From NCBI GenBank assembly GCA_949825025.1, contig OX463784.1, positions 2,195,168-2,259,167 of the forward strand: a stretch of DNA of 64,000 nucleotides, written 5' to 3'. The notes below the pieces were generated by a model. The model was not told where the DNA came from. It saw only the letters and a program-made list of their open reading frames with translations, and ran no database searches. The first letter of the stretch is position 1. Every line of letters begins with the position of its first letter. A program made the translations under genes and the position numbers. The stretch comes from Siphlonurus alternatus. Lineage: Eukaryota > Arthropoda > Insecta > Ephemeroptera > Siphlonuridae. Below are positions 45,237 through 54,509 of the stretch, piece after piece.

Positions 45237-45690
45237 ATTTTCAGCGGCATAGCAGATACGTGTTAAGGGCACTGGATGTAGCACCGGTAGTTGGCAACAC
45301 TGACGTATCTTCACCATGTTAATTTTTTATCATTGCTCCTCTGAGTAATTTTTATGCTAGAGCTAAGCTGATTGCAGTAGTATATAGATAATTAGTAGCC
45401 CAAGTGCACAATTTGGCTAAATAAAGCCCGATTTAAAGAAGAGTATTTTTTTTATATTTTAAAAAATGCATGTAAATTTAAAAATATTACTAAAAATACT
45501 TTTCATTAAATCAGGCTTTATTTAGCCAAATTGTGCACTTGGGCTACTAATTACCTTGATATATAGTACTGCAATCAGCTTAGCTCTAGCATAAAAATTA
45601 CTCAGAGGAGCGGGGTTGAAAAATTAACATGGTGAAGATACGTCAGTTTTGCCAACTACCGGTGCTACACCAAATGCCCTTAAAGTTATT
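45237..45690. repeat. F10 foldback element
   Basis: Inverted blocks GTAGCCCAAGTGCACAATTT and AAATTGTGCACTTGGGCTAC, TTTTATGCTAGAGCTAAGCT and AGCTTAGCTCTAGCATAAAA, and outer GGGCACTGGATGTAGCACC. Centre at about 45460. Confidence 0.8.
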
Positions 45691-46485
45691 CTCGAAATTA
45701 ATTTCTCCTGAGTATTCGCATAATTTTTCACATAATTTTCTTTCAAAAATGGTGACAAGAAGAACCAGTGTTAGTGAAAAAAAAATATTTGGCGACCAAA
45801 ACCATTATTAGAAAAGAAATGTTGTGAGTTACGTTAACACGCACAGCATAGGATTTTAGGGTTTTCTGCCTACATCCCGAAGATCTTCGGACGTCTTTGT
45901 CAGTCTCCGAGCTACCCAAAATGTAAACATGAAATTCCTCTATATATGCAATGCATCAATCATATACAGCACTAAATATATTTAATTTAATTATGTACAT
46001 AAATTATGCAGGTTATCTGGCCTGTTGTAAATTGTAGCTATTGTTGTGAATATATATAAACACCGTAGATTTGCCGTAGAAAAACAAAATTACGAGTTAT
46101 ATTCTTTGTGTTTTATTTCTTAATAAATTTATTATTTTTTCAAAAATAAAATTTTATAATTGTTAAAAAATAATAATATTTAAGCAAGTATAATAATATA
46201 TGAAATATAATATTCAAAGAAACGTAAAATCATTTCAAGATTTACTTCCTAATTCCACCGCTGCAAGTCGTGGCGCCACCAACATAGGGCGTACAACGTT
46301 ACGTCGAGCACGACCTCCTGGAGTATTATGCGAGCTAGACGCGGAATAGCCAGCCTTTGTCGCGAGCAACGCAAGGCACCACTCCGCTCACATCACAGCA
46401 GCTGCAGCGCAGGAGGCAAGCGGCTTTCTGGCTGTGTGGCAGCAGCCTGCTTTGCGTTTTGATGCGACACGCTGCTTGCGATTTA
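45691..46485. other. Spacer with a GC-richer block
   Basis: 46245-46480 is GC-rich (CGCGAGCAACGCAAGGCACC) in AT-rich surroundings, and looks like the flank of the F11 element. No gene is recognised. Confidence 0.35.
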
Positions 46486-47505
46486 AAAGCCTTATGAACC
46501 TTTGCACAATATTAAGCACACGGTAAGCTTTGCTTCAGTGTGATTCGGCTGCATAAAATTTTTTGTATCAGCAGCACAAATATCAGAGATAATAGCCGAT
46601 GAAAAGGTCGAGCGTGGCGCAGTGCATTGACCGGTTCTCGTTAGATCACCGAAGTCAGGCTACGTCGAGCGTGGATAGTACTTGGATGGGTGACCGTTTC
46701 AAGTAAAAAATACGCTGCTCCCTCCCTAGGGTAAATTCATCTCGCTTTCCACCCAGTGCAGTGATGCACTTGTGTGTGGTTCCCCACGCTTTGGACATCG
46801 CTTTGGTCCATTGAGAAAAAGTAGAGGTGTCCGTCCTGACTGAGGTTTTCCACGGTTCCCTCAGTCTCACCTCAGCGAATGCTGGGACGCGTAAGCATGC
46901 AGGCCGTGGCCACCATCCATTCCCTACCTTATCCCTACCCAGTACCCCGCCGCGAGCTGTAAGCTCTTAGGGGTGTATCCTTGTAATAAAAAATATATAT
47001 ATATAATATATGTTACGTAATTCACGCTCATACAGCGGCGACAATATAGGGAAATCCCTGCAAAAGATAGGTTCACTCCCACTGCAACCACATCAGCCAC
47101 AATTTGACTTCTGTAATTTTGAAACTTTACCAGGACAGTCTTGATAGTATTTTTCAAATAGCCTGAAAGATTGTTTTTGATGACAATCATACAAACCGAG
47201 TTATTGCGGTAGAAAGAGGAGCAAAAATGTTGTATAGGAAATCAATGTTAAATTTTTGGCTTATCTTGCTACCGCAATAACTCAGTCTGTACGCACGCCA
47301 CCAAAAAAATTCTTTCAGTCTATTTGACAAATACTATCAAGACTGCCCTAGTTTCAAAATTCCAGAAGTGGTGCTTCTTCATCGGCTACTATCTCTGATA
47401 TTTGTGCTACTGAAAAAAAAAAAAAAAAATGCAGCCGATGAATCACACTGAAGCAAAGCTAACCGTGTACTTAATACTGTGAAAAGGTTCATAAGGCCTT
47501 TAAAA
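46486..47505. repeat. F11 foldback element with a nested 5S SINE
   Basis: Left arm pieces GCCTTATGAACCTTTGCACA and CAGAGATAATAGCCGATGAA are mirrored at the right by TTCATCGGCTACTATCTCTG and TGTGAAAAGGTTCATAAGGC. The SINE at 46609-46990 interrupts the left arm. A second inverted pair (CGAGTTATTGCGGTAG and CTACCGCAATAACTC) marks the centre at about 47240. Confidence 0.75.
46609..46990 (+). repeat. 5S-rRNA-derived SINE, most complete copy
   Basis: Head CGAGCGTGGCGCAGTGCATT. The 5S-like part runs about 46631-46698 (CCGGTTCTCGTTAGATCACC; GGATAGTACTTGGATGGGTG), with the A-box/C-box promoter of 5S genes. Then the conserved body (CACCCAGTGCAGTGATGCAC; GTCCGTCCTGACTGAGG), end CCGCGAGCTGTAAGCTCTTA and tail TGTATCCTTGTAAT. 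Transcribed by Pol III if active and mobilised by a LINE in trans. Confidence 0.85.
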
Positions 47506-47972
47506 TTTATTATAGTTACTGATTACTTGTTGTTTTTTTCTTTTTTTTTAAAAAGTAAATAAATAAGTAAATAAATAAATAAAAAATAATTAATGAAATT
47601 ATAAAATTAATTAATTAAGGAACAAATATTAATAAATTAATTTCAAAAATTATATATCTCACATATTTTCAAGTGCATTTTGCAAGGAAACCTAACAAGT
47701 AAATATATCATGCAATATAAAAATACCATAAGAAATTGACCATCTGGGTCATGGATAAATTATAGTGTAATTGTTTCATGATCTAGGCTATCTGGGCTGT
47801 GGACTGTATCACAAAAATGAGGCATAAAATTCAAATTTATAAAGATCCTAAAAAGTAAAAAAATCCTGATGAGATAGATTCTGTATATTTTATTTACATG
47901 AATTTTTACTATGTACAATAATAATTAACAAAAAAGAAAATAAAAAATGTGATCATTTTTATTATAAAACTA

Positions 47973-48332
47973 AGGGTAAGATAACGCCACCAATGTTAAA
48001 AAAAATCTCTCACACAAAAATTATGATTTTTTTTTAAAATGTTCTCCTCTACACACCCTATATATCAGTAGCTAAAAAATCAGGTATACAAAATCGAGCT
48101 AGTTTTTGAGTTATCAATTTTTAAAATTGACTACTTTAACATGGAGAAATGGAACTTCCATGTTAAATTAGTCAGCTTTAGAAATTCATAACTCAAAAAC
48201 TATAAGATCCAATTTGTATACCTGATATTTTAGCTACTGATATATAGGGTGTGTAGAGGAGAACATTTCAATTTTTTTCATAATTTTCGTGTGAGGGATT
48301 TTTTTTAACATTGGTGGAGTTATCTTACCCTC
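47973..48332. repeat. F1 foldback MITE, full length
   Basis: Left end AAGGGTAAGATAACGCCACC, right end GGTGGAGTTATCTTACCCT. The ends share GGGTAAGATAAC with F2, showing that F1 and F2 have one type of terminus. Confidence 0.85.
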
Positions 48333-49899
48333 AATATGCATATTTTTTTTTTTTTTTCAGTTTAGACTTAAATTGTTATTATATACGAATAGGGATATAT
48401 TATGACATTGAAAATCAAGTTTACTTGAACAAGAATTTTTATTTTCATGATAAATATAACATTGTTTACTTTTGGAAGAATGCAGCAGATATTTCTCTGA
48501 CAAATCTTGTGACGTGATGGACGGAACTCCACACTGTTCGATACAGAATTAAGAAAATTGATAAAGAAGTTCACGAGGAAAATAATTATTATAATTAATT
48601 ATATTATATGTTATTATTTATATTTGTTATAATCTAAAATTTATTGCTAATTGTATGCCTCATATAATACAGATCCGATAAAAAAAGAATGTTAATTACA
48701 TATAATTCAAAATGAAAACAAAATAACAAGACTTCTCTCTTTTTTTTTTTTATTTATTTTAGCAATATATACATACCGGCCAAGGTTAAACAATTAACCC
48801 TGTCGGCCGCTACAGAGATTCATAAAAAAATCTTCAAGATATTAGATCAGTATTAAAGAAAAATATTAATGCATTGAGAAATAAATGAATAAAAGAGAAA
48901 AATTTTACACAAAATCATACAGAGATGAAATTATTTTTTACCCTAATGTTCTAATAAAAAAAGTATAACATTTTAATTACAATATATTATTACTTATGAT
49001 TATTTTACTGCTACTTTATTCATTATTTTTAGCATAATATTTATTATGAAAACAAAACCAAACAAAAACAATTATTTCATGCTAACCAGCAAGCAAAGAC
49101 AATCAATATTAGATTCAGCAGTAAAATAGATTCTTTATAGATTCTCTATTATTTTAAGTTGATTGATAAATATGGATTGATAGTTATTATTTGTATTTAT
49201 TTATTATTTGTATTTATTTATTATTTGCGTATTATTTATTTTAGTTTATATATTAGAACTTTTTTTTGGTTGTACGCAATCATGTTCAGGTCAAAATTGG
49301 ACTACTAAGTGCATATTTTATAATTTACAAGCCAAACATAAGCACTAATAATAAAGAGATAGCTGAGAAAGAAATAACCAAAGGTCACATAATATATAAT
49401 AATGATAAATTTATGTTCAATATAGAATGTAATGATTCATTAATATAAATATATTTATTATTATCCAGTCAGAAGTAGAATTACAAAAAAAAAAAATCTT
49501 GAAATATATTTATATTATTGTATATAATAGTGTCATGGACAAAAATTAATTGTCTTTTCCTTTCCTACACAGCTAGATTGAAATTCATGAATCACCATAA
49601 CAAAAACATATTTTAGTCACAATTGCTTGCCAGAATAAATGACGACAATGCATGCAGTGATGTAGAGAGCGGGGGGGGGGGGGGGGGAGTCACATGCGCG
49701 CAGACAGAGCGCACTTCCTAATAAAGTCGCAGATATCACTTTTTGTTTATTTGACATCAAATACACAAAATATTCTTGCGCTCATTTATTTAAATGTATA
49801 AAATTTAATATTTTAAATGATACGTCAAGAACAGCATTCTAGCTATTCCAGGGTGCTATGCGTCAAGAATCTATTTATATATTTATATTATATCGTCGC
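48333..49899. other. AT-rich spacer
   Basis: No supported exon. There is a low-complexity region near 49190-49260 and an 18-base poly-G run at 49670-49687. The short ORFs here are very AT-rich and featureless. Confidence 0.5.
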
Positions 49900-50030
49900 C
49901 TCAGAATAGTCAGAATGCAAATCACGTAACTACAAGAATATTGATTCAACTTTAAATTCTAGTGAGTTAAGGTTTAGAATTCTTTTTTTGTAGTTACGTG
50001 ATTTGCATTCTGAAGCTACAATATATGCAA
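49900..50030. repeat. F14 hairpin
   Basis: CAGAATGCAAATCACGTAAC at the left and GTTACGTGATTTGCATTCTG at the right: 25-bp perfect arms around a loop of about 65 nt. Confidence 0.8.
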
Positions 50031-50034
50031 TTTG

Positions 50035-50407
<373 letters not shown>

Positions 50408-50539
50408 TTTTGCTTTTCAACTGAACCCTAGTACAGAGGGTACATTATAACTGGCCACAATTAAGTAACTGAATTTAACCTCACGGCTCTTTGTAGACCA
50501 AACTTTTGTGGGTCCGTTCCAAACCGGGCTGCCATGGCT

Positions 50540-50775
50540 TGAGCAATCCATCCCAGCATTCACCTGGTTGCAACTGAGTAAACCATGGACACCCTAGTCA
50601 GGATGGTCGGCAATTGATGTAGGAAACCATCAATCACCTCCCGGATGCACGAGTGGGTGTTCTTTAGCAACCGCCACTTGTGAAAAGTTTGGCGGTGCAT
50701 GGCTGGGATCGAACTCACGACCATCCAATTACGAATCAGAGGCGCATACCACTGCGTCAAAAGTGCCCGGTTATA
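50540..50775 (-). repeat. tRNA-derived SINE
   Basis: On the minus strand the head starts GGGCACTTTTGACGCAGTGG (A box), followed after about 40 nt by GTGAGTTCGATCCCA (B box), then a body of about 150 nt. No tRNA cloverleaf is kept, so it is not called a tRNA gene. Confidence 0.65.
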
Positions 50776-51014
50776 TATATTTTCTGACCCCATGCAGAGC
50801 CTCAAAACTAGAGACATACAAACTTACGTTGCAATCTGTGCACTTAATTGCTATCTTTGGGACACTGACATATATATAACAATGTTCTTGGTAACATGGG
50901 GACGGTAGCTCGCAGGAGAAAAATTCGTAGTCCGACAATCATCCGCCCACCAAATCAGATTTGCACTCTGGCCGCTGAAAACATGAAGTAACCCCCCCGA
51001 CAAAAACCACCACA

Positions 51015-51170
51015 CCCAAAGGTAAATCGTTACGTTTTTCCACTATGTGGTTCCCCTGGCTTTTGACCATTGCTCTTCTATTGACAAAAAGCTGCAGCGT
51101 CCATTCTGACTTAGGTTTCCACGTTTCCTTCAGTCACATCAGGCAAATGCGGAAATGGGAGGTCATGTTT
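51015..51170 (+). repeat. Diverged relative of the 5S SINE body
   Basis: TGTGGTTCCCCTGGCTTTTG, AAAAAGCTGCAGCGTCCATT and CTGACTTAGGTTTCCACG align in order with the body at 46770-46870. Head missing, many substitutions. Confidence 0.5.
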
Positions 51171-51404
51171 GTCCCCATTTCCGATGAGCCTGTGAAAGTT
51201 CCTGCATTGTTTCAAACTTTGTGAGTAATTATGCAAAATAGGTATACAAGTTTTCCCAAAGAGTTTGGTAAGAGAAAAAAAAATGCAATGCAATAGCGTT
51301 ATGAAATGACACTACTAAGAATTAACATAGTATATAATATAAATTCTAATATTTTTATTGACAAATAAAATAATATACGATGAATCTTAGTAGATTGATA
51401 TCTC

Positions 51405-51710
51405 GCAATCGGCGCGCCTGAATGCAACAAGACTTGCAGGGAACTTATAGAATTCACCATCAATAGGTGACATACAAATTTTGAAGTGAATCTGTCTTAT
51501 CAGTTTTGTGAAAACTGAAATTGAAGTTTAACATTGGCATTATGGACGAAAACCGGAAATGTTGTAAGAAATCTGCAAGATTTAATTTTGTAAAACCATA
51601 AACGATTAAGTTTTAGAACATTCTCGATTTTTTAAAATTTATTTCATTCGATTTCTTTGCCAGGAAAAAATTGACTCCAGCAGAATCTGAAATTAATATT
51701 TAAGTCCTTC
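51405..51710 (-). repeat. F15 dispersed repeat
   Basis: Reverse complement of the repeat at 19850-20145 (TTGCAGGGAACTTATAGAAT; CATCAATAGGTGACATAC; AAGTTTTAGAACATT). Confidence 0.65.
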
Positions 51711-51804
51711 AGAGGTAGGATGACTTGTCAGCTGAAGTCACAATAATTTTTCTTCGCTGCTTCCATCTTGATGAGATGCGTGTGACGTCATTCAAGTGGC
51801 TTGA

Positions 51805-51945
51805 ACATCCTGCATGTACTGGTCGTCTCGGAAAATTTCCAACTTGCAGCCATGTTAATCACCATGATGTCCTGTGTTATTCTTACGATTAACAAGGCTG
51901 CGAGTTGGAAACTTTCCGAGACGACGACTGTACATTCAGGAGACG
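51805..51945. repeat. F16 hairpin repeat
   Basis: GTCGTCTCGGAAAATTTCCA at the left, TGGAAACTTTCCGAGACGAC at the right. Confidence 0.7.
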
Positions 51946-52545
51946 GAAAAAACAGAGAAGTAATTCAATTATTTAAATAATTTGAAATTTAACGTTGCAT
52001 CGTACAGACTACAGAATAAAGTTTAAAAAGAGCGATTTTGATGTGTTACCATATTATATTATTTGCGTATAATTTAAATCACACTTAAGGTAGAGATAAT
52101 ACGGATCAGCTGGCCCAGCCAATGCTAAAAAAATCCCATTCATAAAAATTATAAAAAAAAATTAAAAATGTTCTCTTCTACATCCCCTATCAGTAGGTAA
52201 AATATCAGGTATACAAAAACGAGTTATATTTTCGAGTCATTCATTTTTTCAGCTCTCTAATTTAACATGGTGAAATGGAACTTCCATGTTACATTAGTCA
52301 TATGCAACTTTAAAAATTAATGACTTGAAAACACCTGGCAGCACCTGGAAGGTTAAGTTTTACTTGTATCTGCTCTCTTGAAGAAAATTAGTTTTTTGTT
52401 TGTATGTTGTGAATTTTTACCATTTGTTTTTATTTTATTTGATTTGTGAATATATTATTTGTGTTTTTTGTACATAAGTGAGGCTATACATACTGTTGTG
52501 TAGTGATAACTAACCAAATAAGTGGCTTGGTGCTCTGGCACAAAA

Positions 52546-54509
52546 ATGGCGTTCTCAACTACCTATGGAGGATTTCCACCGTTGCCTCGATCTCAAGGTT
52601 TTGTGAGTTCTCCTCCACCACGCTGGGTACCAAATAACGATCATAGAATAAATGAAGTCAACAATGCTAATACTAATTTCTCATTACCTGATAATTCTCA
52701 AACAAATTTTATCTCGCACCCTATGTTTATATCTATGCAAAAAGATATTAAACATTTATTGACAGGAATGTCAAACTTAAACGAGATAGTTCATGAATTG
52801 AGAAGAAATAGAAATCCTGATAATAACACAAATTTGTCTAATAATTATGTGACAAATCATGATCACCATAATGCACATCGTCAAGAGAGCGTGGCGCGAC
52901 CTCGGTCTCGTGCGGATCGTGTTCCTAGCAGGCAACAAGAGCAAACATTTCAGCAGCGGCCACCACCACGTGCATTCCAGCCGCCTCACCGTATGTTTGC
53001 ATCTCAGGGTCGTCCACCGTTGCCGCTGAGAAATTCCTTCGATCAGCTGAGTAGTATAAACAAAACTGACCTACCTCAGCACAGACGTCAATTTTATAAT
53101 CATGAAAATGTTCCAATCATGGTTAAAAATTATGAAAAACACCAAAACTTTAAGTTTTTAGAAAAAAGAGGAAACATGTTTAATGCTCCTCCTGGAGTGT
53201 CGTTCGCACATTGTGTGGACGAAAAATTTTCTATGTCTCGTGGTGTAGCTAAACACGTGAAAATAACTTACAAGGAAGTGCCGTTCTTAAGGAGCCAGTT
53301 AAAACAAACTGGAGAAGTAGCTGTCCTCCAGGCAGATGGTCGTCATATATTCTATTTAGTCACCAAAGAAAGAGCAAATCTTCATCATCAATGGAAAGTT
53401 TTGTCTCTTCATTGAAAAATCTACGTAAGGCATGTGAGATATTACAAATAACGCATTTGGCTATTCCACGGCTGGGATGTGGAAGAGATCGTCTACTTTG
53501 GCGTGATGTAAAAAAACATATAATTTCTATATTCAAAGACATGAATATAGTAATCACTGCTTATTATGACTGGAAATCTGAAGAGAATGAAACATCACCC
53601 AAGGAATTGATGTTAGAGGAAACTCGCGCCACACCACTAGTAATCACCAAAACTAGTGTCCCTCCCACCCCGGCGACCCATGCTGTCCATGCGAGACCCA
53701 CCACCTCTGTAGTGAGTACCCGATCTTTCACTGCCACGTCTGGCACGGTAGAGTCGGAGGGGTCGTCGGTGCCAACTGCAGCAAAGCTGCAGAAGCCTGA
53801 GCTGAGGTCGGACATCGTGCCGGTGATCAACGGGAGTCCGGGCGAGGAGGTTCCCGCCCTTGTGCCTGAGAACGACGGCCCCCCACCCTCACTTATCCCC
53901 GAGTGTCGTGTGGTGAACAACGTTCCACCTGCGCAGGACCACAGGCGCTACGTGGCAAACAACACCTCGTCCGCGCTGGCCACTGAGCGCGAGACGATGA
54001 ACGACAACTCGCTTGCACTTGATCCAGAGCGCACGGCGAGCAACAAAGGTTCGTCCCCGGCTCGAAATATTGGGGCTGGAGGTGTGCTTACTCCACCTTT
54101 GAACAGTGCTGAGAACTGGTCAAGGGAAGTAAGAAGTGGCAGATTAGGTACGCATATCGTTAACAGTTTAAGTGCACTTAAATATATGGAGGATTCCGTT
54201 CCTAAAGATTCATCAAATATTGTTAAGCCTTTAGCTTTGCTGGCATCAAATAAAATTAATTCTATGCTCACTTACTTGTGGAGGGAATTTGAATTATTTA
54301 AGAAGAATAGTGCCAAGTGTGAAATAGTAATCAATAGTGGTGAGGTTTTACCTCAAAATGATAGTCAGAGCGAGATTTCTTCTGATAATTTAATACGGAC
54401 GAGATCTCAAACCTTGAGCAATGTCTCACAACAAAGGCCTAAATATAAAAAAAACATAGTGCTAATCATAGCGCTGTTACTTTTAGTAAATTTCGGATTT
54501 TGCAATTAA
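52546..54509 (+). CDS. LINE ORF1: macro domain, Pro/Ser/Thr linker, hydrophobic tail (1-nt frameshift in this copy)
   Basis: ATG at 52546 (AAAAATGGCG, good context). Order: low-complexity N-terminus (Pro, Asn, Arg-rich, about 200 aa); a TARG1/OARD1-like macro domain (53149-53573); a GC-rich linker rich in Pro, Thr, Ser and Glu; a helical segment (IVNSLSALKYMEDSVP onward); and a C-terminal hydrophobic stretch NIVLIIALLLLVNFGFC resembling a membrane anchor. The frame breaks at about 53392-53395, where one base is missing: one frame stops at 53415, the other carries on to 54509. The break falls inside the macro fold and both sides align with it, so it is a lesion of this copy, not a gene boundary. 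There are no CCHC knuckles, unlike the other LINEs here. Confidence 0.8.
53149..53573 (+). other. Macro domain (TARG1/OARD1-like ADP-ribosyl hydrolase type)
   Basis: Landmarks in order: SFAHCVDEKFSMSRGVA (adenine and phosphate-binding loop; the family has AHCxxxxxxMGxGIA), GEVAVLQADGRHIFYLVTK (family GEVAVLxxDGRYIYYLITK) and PRLGCGRDRLLW (family PRIGCGxDRLxW). The two catalytic residues of TARG1, a Lys after I-T and an Asp in GCGxDR, are present here as the Lys in LVTK and the Asp in GCGRDR. About 142 residues against about 150 in the stand-alone enzyme. The enzymes remove ADP-ribose from Glu/Asp. The similarity is judged by eye but is long and ordered. Confidence 0.85.
54449..54455 (+). promoter_or_regulatory. 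Candidate -1 ribosomal frameshift site A AAA AAC
   Basis: In the ORF1 frame the codons are AAA AAA AAC, so the heptamer is in the correct phase for tandem -1 slippage. A -1 shift enters ORF2 directly. The ORF2 frame has a stop (TAA at 54446) immediately before the heptamer. Downstream, a small hairpin (AGTGC 54458-54462 with GCGCT 54471-54475) or a longer stem (54473-54486 with 54528-54542) could stimulate slippage. Confidence 0.7.

Noticed and set aside
46631..46698. A functional 5S rRNA gene
   Set aside because: Only part of 5S is present, with substitutions, and it is fused to a repeated body; a SINE fits better.
49670..49687. Poly-G runs (also at 8441, 18411, 42714 and 43785) as G-quadruplex regulators
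   Set aside because: Single homopolymers without other signals; length is unreliable in assemblies, so no function is claimed.
50540..50775. A functional tRNA gene on the minus strand
   Set aside because: A and B boxes are present, but the stems of a cloverleaf do not pair and a SINE body follows.
52522..52545. Upstream start of LINE ORF1 before 52546
   Set aside because: The first in-frame codon there is GTG; the ATG at 52546 has a good context.
53385..53400. Programmed frameshift in the middle of LINE ORF1
   Set aside because: No X XXY YYZ heptamer in the correct phase; the macro-domain alignment is restored by one added base, so a deletion is simpler.
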